DNA of 64,000 bases from Apostichopus japonicus (Eukaryota > Echinodermata > Holothuroidea > Aspidochirotida > Stichopodidae). Positions within the stretch are counted from its first letter, which is position 1; the number at the start of each line of letters is the position of its first letter. The notes beneath the pieces were generated by a model that saw only the letters and a program-made list of their open reading frames with translations, did not search any database and was not told where the DNA came from. Below are positions 48,676-60,300 of the stretch, piece by piece. Position numbers and translations under genes: made by a program. Location: the NCBI RefSeq assembly GCF_037975245.1, contig NC_092582.1, positions 3,998,501-4,062,500 of the forward strand, in the 5' to 3' direction.

Positions 48676-50966
48676 ATCGGTTTATCGAACACCTATTGAG
48701 CATTATGAAAGCTTTTTTCTCATACCCGTTTGCATTAATAAATGACCAATAAAAATCATTAAACGTGTGAGACTCAATCAAATCTAAAGATAGTATCATG
48801 TTTATTAACAAAATATTGTATTCCATGTTACTGTTTAGAAAATATCAGCATTTCAAAAATAAGTATATATTGAACGTTAGGCTGATGACTAAAAGGTATG
48901 CTATTTTATAACATTAGGTCCAAATATTGTCAAAGACGGACACATTTCCGACCGCTTAAGAGCGACATTCTTGCTCATCCAACCTACGGCGGCCTCATAT
49001 AGACTCAGAGCTTTACATATATATCCTAAACAGACAGCTGCTCTTCATATATACACCCCGCCCGGGCTACTAGAAATATTAACAGATGGGGTATACGGAT
49101 ACTAAAGACCGTTAGATGAAGTAAGCAAGGGTTGCTATGTTGGGCCTTGGCCAGCGGGGCACCAGTGGCATGTAAAATCGAGGGGGGGGGGCGAAGCATA
49201 GTCCCCGGGCCTCAGTATCAAAGTTTTATACTCGCCTCTGGCTCTTCCTTGCATAAAAGTTCATGACTCTTGACTAAATCAGTCGGGGGAGGGGGGAGAA
49301 CTCGGTTACTCCTTGTGGAGAGGATATAAAAAAGAGTGCAGAGGGGTGGGTACTGCTCGAGCCTTTGTTATAGTATTAATAACAATGGGAAATCATTTAT
49401 TTGTTTCATTAAAACAGAAAGACAAGACAAGCAGAAAAGAAAAAGAAGCAAGGCGGGCAAAATAGGATGATATGAAATCTGAGTAGTCTTATATCTCTAT
49501 TATTATTTTCCTTTCAAATAAAAATCATGAATTTATAACCTATCTACAATAAAACACCATCAAAACTCCAAAATTATTTTACAGCTTCATAATTTGATTA
49601 CTGTTGAAATTGATCAAATTGCTTGGATTTCAACCTTTTCAAATACAAAGGTAAATCTTGACCCAGTTTAAAGAAGCTGCTGCCTCTTCAACTGAAAAAC
49701 TAGAAATGACAGGTGGCAGTATTTCTTTTCACATGATTAAGAAGAGTCATCGGCAACAAGTTTGAGCACAAAACTGATGGCCTTGAAAGATAATGCAATA
49801 AAAAATGTGCAAACATGAAATAAATCAAGTCCTCCTCCTCCTATTACTTGTGACTTCCGAAATAATGTGGTCTTCAAGTTGTTTCCAAAAGGAAATGAAC
49901 GTTTATTCACTAGCTAATATAAGTGTTTATATGTATAATGCTTGTCTAGACAATGGCCATCATGTATAATACATATATACACCTATAAAAATGTATTATC
50001 CAATGTTCTTTCATTTACTTGGAAACAAAAGGAAGCAAATATTATGATATTTCTTAGACTAGACAGGTGCGTAGCCAGTATGTAGCACTGTAGGCCCGGG
50101 CCTACAGGGGCGTAGCTATTTGTAGCACTGTAGGCCCGGGCCTACACCTTTTTGGCCAAGTTTTTTCTAAACACCCAATAATTCAAATCCATAAGCTTGC
50201 TGGACAAGTTTAAGAGTCTAGACAGGAAATACTATAATTGAAATTAACGTAGCAAGAATATATATGGCTAACTTACAGTAGGTGACATATTCTTCTGTCA
50301 TCTAGGCTGTAATTTCTATCGCGTGCCGTTTCATTCAACACTCATTCAACAGACTAGGATCCGATCTTGTCAGTTATTTAACATCTAGATACGAACCCGT
50401 TTTCGCAGATAATACAGTATTTCAGTTGTGAAACATTCCACAGTCAAATAACCCTATCGGTAATTAACAGACTTTATAGAGCTGCAGCACTTTGCTGCCT
50501 GTTGTTGTCACGATCGGCATTCCAAAACAGCCTATTCGATAAACATTTACTAGCTACAGTAATTGTGTCAAAGGCAATTACTGGCGATTTTTGGCGTATC
50601 TGTGAATTTACAAGTATCAGAAGTTGAAAAGTAAGACTACTCTGTACATGTACCTTGCTAATTTGAAATACATTATGAAGTATTGAATTACGTACTATTT
50701 GAACTTGTTTGTTTTGGGGGTTTAAAAGCGATATTGAATGAGGTGTCTCAAAATAGCAAGAGGCCAGGGAAATAGAATAAACACTCGGGAGGGCCGTTTC
50801 CGGCCATCTGGGGGGTTTGTAAAACCCAAAATTTTCTTGTATGCTCCGCGCCAACTGATGGTGGCGCTCCGCTCAGATAGTCGTGCCTACAACTTGAAAA
50901 TCCTGGCTACGCCCCTGCTAGAGAAAATAAAACACTTGAGTTCTAATTAGTAAAATAAATTTGATA
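48676..50966. repeat. Triplicated block, copy 1 (interrupted)
   Basis: Begins CATCGGTTTATCGAACACCT and ends AAATAAATTTGATA. It is nearly identical to copy 2 over the first 350-400 bp after a 28-bp gap, then less so. It is interrupted by the element at 50064-50917 and lacks about 230 bp present in copy 2. Confidence 0.9.
50064..50917. mobile_element. Non-autonomous TIR DNA transposon with empty site in paralogue
   Basis: The termini CAGGTGCGTAGCCAG (50064-50078) and the complement of CAGGGGCGTAGCCAG (ending at 50917) differ at one base. The flanks carry a 5-bp direct repeat, CTAGA (50059-50063 and 50918-50922). The paralogous copy 2 has a single CTAGA at 52615-52619 in otherwise matching flanks, so this is a real insertion. 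The left end is internally duplicated: a ~50-bp segment with the perfect palindrome GTAGGCCCGGGCCTAC occurs twice between 50075 and 50150. No transposase is encoded. The TIR resembles hAT-type ends, but a 5-bp rather than 8-bp duplication argues for caution. Confidence 0.85.
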
Positions 50967-52665
50967 CATCGGTTTATCGAACACCTATTGAGCATCTTCA
51001 GAACTTTCAGGACACCGTACTTATGAAAGCTTTTTTTCTCATACCCGTTTTCATTAATAAATGACCAATAAAAATCATTAAACGTGTGAGAATCAATCAA
51101 ATCTAAAGATAGTATCATGTTTATTAACAAAATATTGTATTCCATGTTACTGTTTAGAAAATATCAGCATTTCAAAAATAAGTATATATTGAACGTTAGG
51201 CTGATGACTAAAAGGTATGCTATTTTATAACATTAGGTCCAAATATTGTCAAAGACGGACACATTTCCGACCGCTTAAGAGCGACATTCTTGCTCATCCA
51301 ACATACGGCGGCCTCATATAGACTCAGAGCTTTACATATATATCCTAAACAGACAGCTGCTCTTCACATATACACTCCATGCTACTAGAAATATTAACAG
51401 ATGGGGTATACGGATACTAAAGATCGTTAGATGAAGTATGCAAAGGTTGTGATGTTGGGCCTTAGCCAGCGGGGCACCAGTGGCATGTAAAATCGAAGGG
51501 AGGGGGGGGGGTGCGAAGCATAGTCCCCGGGCCTATGTCATTAGTTGGGAGAAAAATGTTCAGTAGATTTTTCAAAATTTAAAAGTATATACAATAACAG
51601 AACCTAGCATTCAGACCTAATTTAATTGATCTTTTTATAATAGAAATATGCCTCAGAATACACCATTTAATATTTTAACTTTGTTTTTCTTCTTGGGAGG
51701 GCTGGGGATTCCCAAACCAATCCACACCGCCGGGGGTCGCCCACAACCACATCCTCCTACAGTATAAAAGTTATTGTACTCGCCTCTGGCCCTTCTATGC
51801 ATAAAAGTTCATGACTCTGACTAAATCAGTTGGGAGACGGGGAAGATCTTGGTTCCTCCTTGAGGAGAGGATATTAAAAGAGGGCAGAGGAGTGGGTACT
51901 GCTCCAATTGGAAAAAGTTCTTTATCACTTATTTGTTTCATTACAACAGAAAGACAAGACAAGCAAAAAAAAATGAGGAAAAAAGCAAGTCGGGCAAAAT
52001 AGGATGATATGAAATCTCAGTAGTCTTATATCTCTATTATTATTTTCCTTTCAATTACAAATCATGAATTTATATACTTTCTCCAATAAAACACCATAAA
52101 AACTCCAAACTTATTTTACAGCTTCATAATTTTATTACTGTTCAAACTGATCAAATTGCTTGGATTTCAACCTTTTCAAGTAAAAAGGTTAAAATTGACC
52201 CAGTTTGAAGAAGCTGCTGTCTCTTCAACTCAAACACTAGAAATGACAGGTGGCAGTATTTCTTTTCACATGATTAAGAAGAGTCATCGGCAACAAGTTT
52301 GAGCACAAAACTGATGGCCTTGAAAGATAATGCAATAAAAAAAAATGCAAACATGAAATAACTCTATTCCTCCTCCTCCTCTTATACTTGCGACTTCGGA
52401 AATAATGTGGTCTTCATGTTGTTTCCAAAATGAAATTGAACGTCTATCCACCAGCTAATATAAGTGTATATATGTATAATACTTGTCTAGACAAAGGCCA
52501 GCAAGTGCTATACATATATATCAGCTAGCAAATACAACTGTAAAAATCTGTTACCCAATGTTCTTTCATTCGCTTGTAAACGAAAGGGAGCAAAATATTA
52601 AGATATTTCTTCGACTAGAGAAAATAAAACACTTCTGTTCTAATTAATAAAATAAATTTGATACA
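50967..52665. repeat. Triplicated block, copy 2
   Basis: Follows copy 1 directly in the same orientation. Contains an extra ~230-bp stretch (about 51533-51770) absent from copy 1, and the intact target site of the transposon. No protein is supported. Confidence 0.9.
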
Positions 52666-52884
52666 AGTTAACTTAATTAGAGCTAAACACCTACTGGTCA
52701 AGATACCAATTTTGCTTTCTCATAATTTTTCTGTAAAAATCTGATATCGTCCAAAAAACAAACGATACAATTTTTTTTTCAAAAGGATAATATCTTTATC
52801 GATGATAGCACCATTGCAATTGATTTCACTTCCACGAGGTCATCTGTTTATGAAACTTCATCATTATTAAGTAGATTCGATTTA

Positions 52885-53575
52885 ATTTTGAATAAAATAA
52901 TCACTTGAAAGAAGCAAAGGCACATTCTTTAAGGGTCTGTGATATTATTTTACATACGAATTGTCTTGAACACATTAGAAAATATGAACTTAATTTTTCT
53001 TGAGAAAGAAACACTTTTATGTCTTGGATGAAAACATTGAATGAAAATAATCTCTTGAAAGAAGCGAAGGCACATTCTTTAAGGGTCTGTGATATTATTT
53101 TACTTATGAAATGTCTTGAACACGTTAGAAAATATGAACTTAATTTTTCTTGAGAGCGAAACTCTTTTATGTCTTCGATGTAAACATTGAATGAAAATAA
53201 TCACTTGAAAGTAAAGGCACATTCTTTAAAGGTCTGTGATATTATTTTACTTATGTGGAGTGTTAGCTCAGTGGTTAACGCCGGTGCCTTTCAATCATAA
53301 GGTCCCTGGTTCGAGTCACTCCCAGATTAATGTATGTCGTCCAGTTACAGAGTTGTTGACAATTAACAATTCATAATTATGGACGTTAAATATGAATGTA
53401 AGAGACTGACTTCGGTCAGCTTGCGGCTTTGATAAGCCTATGAGGCTTCTTCGCGAGTTCCTGCTTGCAGGAGGATCTAATATACATATACATATACATG
53501 AATTGTCTTGAACACTGCAGTAGAAAATATGAACTTAATTTTTCTTGAGAATGAAACACATTTATGTCTTTTTAC
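52885..53575. repeat. 149-bp tandem array, three units
   Basis: Units contain AAGGCACATTCTTTAA, GGTCTGTGATATTATTTTAC, ATTGTCTTGAACAC and AACTTAATTTTTCTTGAGA, with a period near 149 bp. The third unit is split by the SINE at 53256-53500. Confidence 0.9.
53256..53500 (+). mobile_element. tRNA-derived SINE, copy 2 (inserted in tandem array)
   Basis: The tRNA-like head has an A box, TAGCTCAGTGG (53264-53274), and a B box, GGTTCGAGTC (53308-53317), the internal RNA polymerase III promoter. The T-arm pairing is poor, so this is not a functional tRNA gene. The body carries three small stem-loops: CTGAC-TTCG-GTCAG (53406-53419), GGCTT-TGAT-AAGCC (about 53425-53438) and TCCTGC-TT-GCAGGA (about 53459-53472). 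It ends in a (TATACA)n tail. The insertion interrupts the third unit of the 149-bp array, whose other units show the uninterrupted sequence. A second copy lies at 36989-37220 on the minus strand. Confidence 0.85.
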
Positions 53576-54535
53576 AGATACCAACAGATCAAATCTAGTC
53601 TTTCATTTCTGTTAGATTTACAAATGAAGAAATGATTAAGAAAAAAACAATTCTGTAGAAATAAAACTTCTGAGTAGTAGTAAAAAAAGTTTAAAAAAAA
53701 GTGAAAGTCAATACGTTTTGGAAAGACTATGAAAGTAGTTTGCAAACTTGCGCAAATGTCATCGACATTTACCATGTTTCCTCACAGAAATGAACATCAT
53801 GGTAAAAGAAGATAAAATATTGGCAAAAAAACCTCCAAACAAACAAAGAAAAGAGAAAAAGAGAGATAATAATATTGGAATGATAACTGTCTGAGTGTCT
53901 GTGAACCCTTGATAAGGGAAAAAAAAAAAAAACATGCTTTAATTTCATTGGAGTGAATTCATCTCCATCCAAGACCACACTGTAATGTTTCTGTGTATCA
54001 TAAACATCCATGTAAAAAAATTGATTATAATATGATTATAATAATTGAGAAAGACTTCCAATGTTTTAGGGAAAAAAACTGCACAGAAGAATACTATCAA
54101 CAATAAATGTGTTGATGGGAAGACAGTTTATCAAGTACCCCAAGCCTTCCCATCAGCTCTCTATACAAGCCTCTCTGTTTCTGTAAGAGTGAACTTTATA
54201 CGTTTATACTTGAATACTCCACAATCCACAGCCAACCCCCCCCCCCCCCGCCCAACCCATACCCGGATTTGAAGTTGCTTCCCATCAGGCTCTTTACAAC
54301 AACTAGTTGTCATATCTCTCTAATATTTCAATATGGATACATTTATTTTAAGAAAGACAATGAATTGGAATTGTGTAGAAAAAAGAAAAAATCACTCACA
54401 CGCTATAGGAGTGAACTGTTATGGAAAGAAATTACAATAAGAGTGAAAACCCTCCCAATGGTTACTTGCCTTGACAGTATTACAAATACTGAACAAATAC
54501 AGAACAAATAGTTAACTTATTATTCTGGTATATTA

Positions 54536-54820
54536 TTTATATATATATATATATATTAATATATATGCCGACATCTCCTCTATAAAAGAGTTTCAATTCC
54601 TGCTACTCCTTGTCACTTTCGGTGATCATGCACTGAAGAAGAGCTAGTTTTGCTCGAAAGCTCTGCAAAAACCAAACATTGGCTGTTTTACTTCCAATCA
54701 CTTACCTAATTCAATTATTGTATCTCACTCGAGATCCAGCCTTTCTCTAAATGCAGCATAGTTGTTTAACAGTTTTTCCGTTATTCCTATATATATTAAT
54801 ATATATATATACATATAGGC
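54536..54820. repeat. (TA)n-bracketed segment
   Basis: A TA microsatellite (54536-54568) and a second one (54788-54820) bracket a unique segment. It contains CACTGAAGAAGAGCTAGTTT and TGCTCGAAAGCTCT, which can form a hairpin around GAGCT/AGCTC. This resembles short motifs seen at the ends of some retroelements, but I cannot assign it. Confidence 0.4.
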
Positions 54821-55554
54821 CTATGTCTCTCAGAATGTTACATCAGGAAACTGCTACTTGGGAACTAACTCTCCAAGAATTCTTCTAAATCATCTTTTAG
54901 GTGTAGGATTATAAACACAGAACTGTCTACAAGATCATTACCAGGGACCCAATTGCTCTAAAAGTAACCAGTTAGCTCCCTATTAGATCATAGCAGTTTT
55001 GTCCAAATAATGTCAGAATAGGCTAACACATAAAGTCTGCCACCAGAATGGACGTCCCATTTCTACCAATTAGAAAATATTGTGACAATTTCTGCCACTA
55101 CATCTGTAGATGATCACATAATGGTTGACCTGTTGTTAAGGTCAAGTGGTGAAAATTGATAAACTGACTTCAGCTTTATACTGTCTGTTTCAATGGTCAG
55201 AAGGAAATCACCTTTTAATGGTACTTTGCATATAAATCTTTGACCTTTTGGTTAGCTGAAATTAGCAATGACATCTTACAGCTGTTATGTACAGTGATAC
55301 GTATGGTGAGAGGGAAAGACTACTGAAAGTATAATTTGAAATACTACTGGAAATAGATTTTTGCTAGTACAAGTAAGTCTCAATTTCACATGCAACTTAT
55401 TTACTATACACTGTGTCCTTTCACATACTGGAGTACTGAAACCAAGGCAGATCATTATCTGAGGATATCCTGAAGTAAAAAAAGAGAGTTTGAGTCATTT
55501 TGGAAACTTCCTATACATTTTTTCCCACTATCAAATGATAACAGTTGCCAACAC

Positions 55555-55840
55555 TGATCAACATTAGGTGCAGCACACATGATAATGATGAATTTCCACA
55601 AGCTCCTTCGATGTTCAGGTCCTGGAGATTTTTGAGATTTTCACATATTGCCCTCTGCTGACCCCAAATGACCTTTGACTTCCACCCCAAAACAATAGGG
55701 TCTTTGTGCTAATTATGGGGAAGCCACATGCCAAATATGAGATATGAGTACTGCAGAGGTTACTAATCTTGAGATATCATGTTTAAAGGGGCATCATATA
55801 CACACACATACATACGCACAAACACATGCATCAACTTGAC
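55555..55840. repeat. Interspersed repeat with CA-rich tail
   Basis: Contains GCCCTCTGCTGACCCCAAAT and GACCTTTGACTTCC, and ends in a microsatellite of ACACACATACATAC type (about 55799-55830). The style is that of a short interspersed repeat; the family is not identified. Confidence 0.4.
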
Positions 55841-56597
55841 TGCATACAAAGTAACAAATGACAAATCTGGAAAAAAAAATAATAGAATTATTTCAAACCT
55901 CTTTATGTGGCCAGTATAAGAAACTAGTGCTTTTTTATCAGCCCAAGATATAGCCTGTATAGTTTAACCTCGAAAAATTATGACTTAGCCTCATTTTAAT
56001 CCTCACAATAACATAGTACATGCATATATGATTTATCACTATATCACCTCAAAGAAATTTTTATGAGTTTGTAAAGTGTTATTTCCCAAGGTATTTTGGC
56101 TGTTCAAAATTATGACACTTTATTACAAAACACCTTCTTCCTTTTCCTATGATAGTAGCACATATTATACCACAAGGAACAACTGATTAAAGCCTTTCTT
56201 TCCTTTAGAATATAACTTTAACTGTACTGTACTGTTGGGAGGTGGGATGTTAATTTATTACAAAGAAAAAAAAATGCATCAGTGGGCTTATTTCAAGAAA
56301 TATGCAAATTTCTGCTGTGGCTATGGGTTGTACTGTAGGAAATAACAACGTTTAGCATTATCGGTGAGAACATTTACAAATATATTATTTCATCATGGAA
56401 CCTAGACAAAAGCTCTCGGATAGTATTTCAAAAGTCGCCACTTTATGTCTTTAGAGTCTGTCCTTAAGATACAAATTCAAATATTAACTAACTATTTAAA
56501 TGTATTATTATAAAACATATTCTTTGTGTCTACATGTAAGAAACTCTTGGTAAAATTTTTGTATTATCAATGAAAGGAGCCTCAACTAGTAAATGCT

Positions 56598-56603
56598 TTT
56601 ATT
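56598..56603 (-). terminator. Candidate SLC44 polyadenylation signal (AATAAA)
   Basis: The minus strand reads AATAAA about 590 bp after the SLC44 stop codon. An ATTAAA variant lies nearer, at 56848-56853. Either could serve; no transcript end is available. Confidence 0.3.
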
Positions 56604-57187
56604 TTGAAATTTTTTAAAATTTATAAAAAAATTATATAGTCAAAGTAGTTTTACAATTGTTAATCTGAACTTTATCTCCCCATTTAAAAGAAACAAAACA
56701 ACAAATGACAACTGCTTGGTGAGTTAAAGGACCATTGATTGCATCAAATAATGGACAACTACCATACTTTCCATTCCACCCTCCTCCCCCAAAAAGCAAA
56801 TGACATATGTTAGAAAATTAAAAAAATTCTGTAAAGAACTGGACAAGTTTTAATAAACACGAATAAGGAAGCCAACACTAATAATGCTATATCTTATAAC
56901 CCTACCTAAGGCTCTTAATCCCACTGCTAGAATTCACTGTGATCAGCTGCTAGTTCTAATAAAGCTAAGAGTAGGACCAACCCCCCCCCCCCCTCCCCAA
57001 AACAGAAAAAGAAAAAAATAACTAATAATATTTCTTTCAGAAACTGAAAACAAGGAGAACATGAAAAGAGTGTACTAGGGATGCAGTTTATAAGTGACAT
57101 TAAATTGCTGACAGTTTTGATGGAGAATATTCGTAAATTCACACATATTTGCCGACGCTCTCTACTCTCTGGTTCAGCATAGATCAA

Positions 57188-57300
57188 TCACCATTCCTCT
57201 TCTTTTGAGAACTTGTTCTTCTTGCCGACTATGTTCATCAGGTTCTTACCCATGAAATATGGTCTATCGGCAGAACCATCGTTCCTCTCCAAGTCCTCCA
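57188..57300 (-). CDS. SLC44A2-like: SLC44 terminal coding exon
   Basis: Acceptor AATTCCATAG. Encodes (L)EDLERNDGSADRPYFMGKN, LMNIVGKKNKFSKEEEW and a TGA stop (57190-57188). The ERNDGSADRPYFM motif is conserved in SLC44A2/A4. Confidence 0.94.
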
Positions 57301-60300
57301 CTATGGAATTGAAGACAAACAAAAAATGACATTAACATCTGTCACAATTCGGAGAAGAAAAAACTGACAATTAATCAATGAAAAATAAAGTGCACAAAAT
57401 ACAACCATATATATAGATGGATGGATGGATGGATGGATGGATAGATAGATATTAAAATGAAAATCCATGTGTACTCCAAAATAAGGGGTACTGTTTTATA
57501 TATATTTTCTAGCACAGTACTCCTTATTTGTCAATTTTAAGTCATATCTTATTCCTCTGCTTTTGAATATCGGAATACCACATAATCCTTCAGTGAAAGT
57601 AGAATTTTCCATATTGCAATTCATAATGATATACTTACAGAAACAGAGGAAGAGGGTATCCACGGCCATGTCGAAGACACCAAAAAATAGTTTGGCCACC
57701 ACAAAGGTACCAACGGCAATCACCTGAAATAAATGACACACAAAAGGAAAATCCCTGTTATAGTCCTCCATAAAAGGGAAAGTTAAAGAGAAGCCTACTA
57801 TAATTAGTGGCATCACTAAGGGAAGGGGGGCCTGGGGGGCACGTGCATTCCCAAAAAAAATTGTGTCCCCCAGATGCAATTTGTAGTGTTAATAAACATT
57901 GTGCCCCCCTAAATTAGTGCTGTGCCCCTCCCTGTGGCCCCCCACCCCCAGATTGAATTGTCGGGCAATGCCACTGACTATAATTTAGACAATGTGGATA
58001 TAGAAAACTCCTTGGTCTAAACTTCATTATTCACAGCTTGCTATCTTTGCTATCGTTTTCCACAATTTTTTAAAATTATTTTCACTGAGCAATATTTAGC
58101 AACATGTAACAAAAGACTTAATTTCACATCAATATTACTGTTACATATCATTTCATATTTATCTCTCGTTTCTCCAGTCCCATATGGCAATTTTGGCTCC
58201 ATGAAATCGCTGCCGACCAGACGATGCCGATTGAGGTATATCGCTATACACCAAACCGTCTACCCTGAAAGGATGCACTAAGAATATTTCAAGCCACCTA
58301 CCCACCCACCCACTCATCCTCTCTAAATTGTTTCCGAGCACCGAGTCACACCGATGTCATTTTTCGACTCTATCGACGTAAAAAAGGTAAGGAATTTTCT
58401 GACTTACGAAGATAATGACCCAGTAGTATCTGACGCTGGGAACGTTAATAACGTCGGTTGCGATGAAGGAAGTCACGGCGTAGTCTTGCCCAAAGGCGAA
58501 GAAAAAGAATGCAATCAATACTATGGCGGCTGTCACCATCAGAGTACCCAAAAATAACAGAAAATCGGTTATCTTGTTCACCACTGCCACTCTGAATAGA
58601 ATGTAAAAAAAAATATATATAAAATGAAATAAAAGAGACATGGACTGAAATCAAAGGGATAGAATTAAAGTGAGTAACTGAATAGCTAGTCGCATATAAA
58701 CTAGTGCTGTATTGAGCTCAGACAGATTTCTATTTTTCAACTGATGTTTCGACATATACCTTACTAGTTTTAAAAATTTACAAAGTTACCTCGAGAGAAA
58801 TTGAACCTGTTTTGTGACTTTTATCACAATTAATCAGAACAGCGAGATTTCGAAAGTAGACACTGCTCCATACTCTGATATGACACAAATTAACTTTCGT
58901 GTGAATACTTTTCCATGAATGTGAATTTGTGAGCCGGTTAACACCCCATAGCCACTGTACCATACATTCTTACCATTTACATACACACATAAAATACATT
59001 GTTCATTCATCTTATGTACGTACAATTACATACACACATAAAATACATTTGTCATTCATCTTATGTACGTACAATACATACACACATAAAATACATTTGT
59101 CATTCATCTTATGTATGTACAATTACATACACACATAAAATACATTTGTCATTCATCTTATGTACGTACAATTACATACACACATAAAATACATTTGTCA
59201 TTCATCTTATGTACAAACAATTACATACATACATCAAATACATTTGTCATTCATCTTATGTACGTACAACACACATAAAATACATTTGTCATTCATCTTA
59301 TGTACGTACAATTGCACACACACATAAAATACATTTGTCATTCATCATATGTACGTACGATAACATACACACATCAAATACATTTGTCATTCATCTTATG
59401 TACGTACAACACACATAAAATACATTTGTCATTCATCTTATGTACGTACAATTACACACACACATAAAATACATTTGTCATTCATCTTATGTACGTACAA
59501 CTACACACATCAAGTGCATTGTTCATCTTATCTACAGACAATTACATACACACATAAAATACATTTGTCATTCATCTTATGTACGTACAACACACATAAA
59601 ATACATTTGTCATTCACCTTATGTACGTACGATAACATACACACATCAAATACATTTGTCATTCATCTTATGTACGTACAACACACATAAAATACATTTG
59701 TCATTCATCTTATGTACGTACAATTACACACACACATCAAATACATTTGTCATTCATCTTATGTACGTACAACTACACACATCAAGTGCATTGTTCATCT
59801 TATCTACAGACAATTACATACACACATAAAATACATTTGTCATTCATCTTATGTACGTACAACACACATAAAATACATTTGTCATTCATCTTATGTACGT
59901 ACGATAACATACACACATCAAATACATTTGTCATTCATCTTATGTACGTACAACACACATAAAATACATTTGTCATTCATCTTATGTACGTACAATTACA
60001 CACACACATCAAATACATTTGTCATTCATCTTATGTACGTACAACTACACACATCAAGTGCATTGTTCATCTTATCTACAGACAATTACATACACACATA
60101 AAATACATTTGTCATTCATCTTATGTACGTACAACACACATAAAATACATTTGTCATTCATCTTATGTACGTACGATAACATACACACATCAAATACATT
60201 TGTCATTCATCTTATGTACGTACAACACACATAAAATACATTTGTCATTCATCTTATGTACGTACAATTACACACACACATCAAATACATTTGTCATTCA

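Larger units (their letters stand above)
45309..57187. other. Intergenic region between EXOSC2 and the SLC44 3' end
   Basis: No protein-coding exon is supported. It holds a G run (about 45463-45472), a duplicated hairpin segment (46808-47312), a triplicated block (about 48130-52665) with an inserted TIR element (50064-50917), a 149-bp tandem array with a SINE insertion (52885-53575), (TA)n tracts bracketing an unusual unique segment (54536-54820), an interspersed repeat with a CA-rich tail (55555-55840), C runs (54236-54249, 56981-56993) and candidate SLC44 polyadenylation signals. Confidence 0.5.

Noticed and set aside
50474-50854. 126-codon minus-strand open frame
   Set aside because: Lies within the non-autonomous TIR element and shows no transposase motif.
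53257-53330. Possible functional tRNA gene
   Set aside because: A and B boxes are present but the T-stem and acceptor stem do not pair properly, and the sequence continues into a SINE body with a second copy elsewhere.
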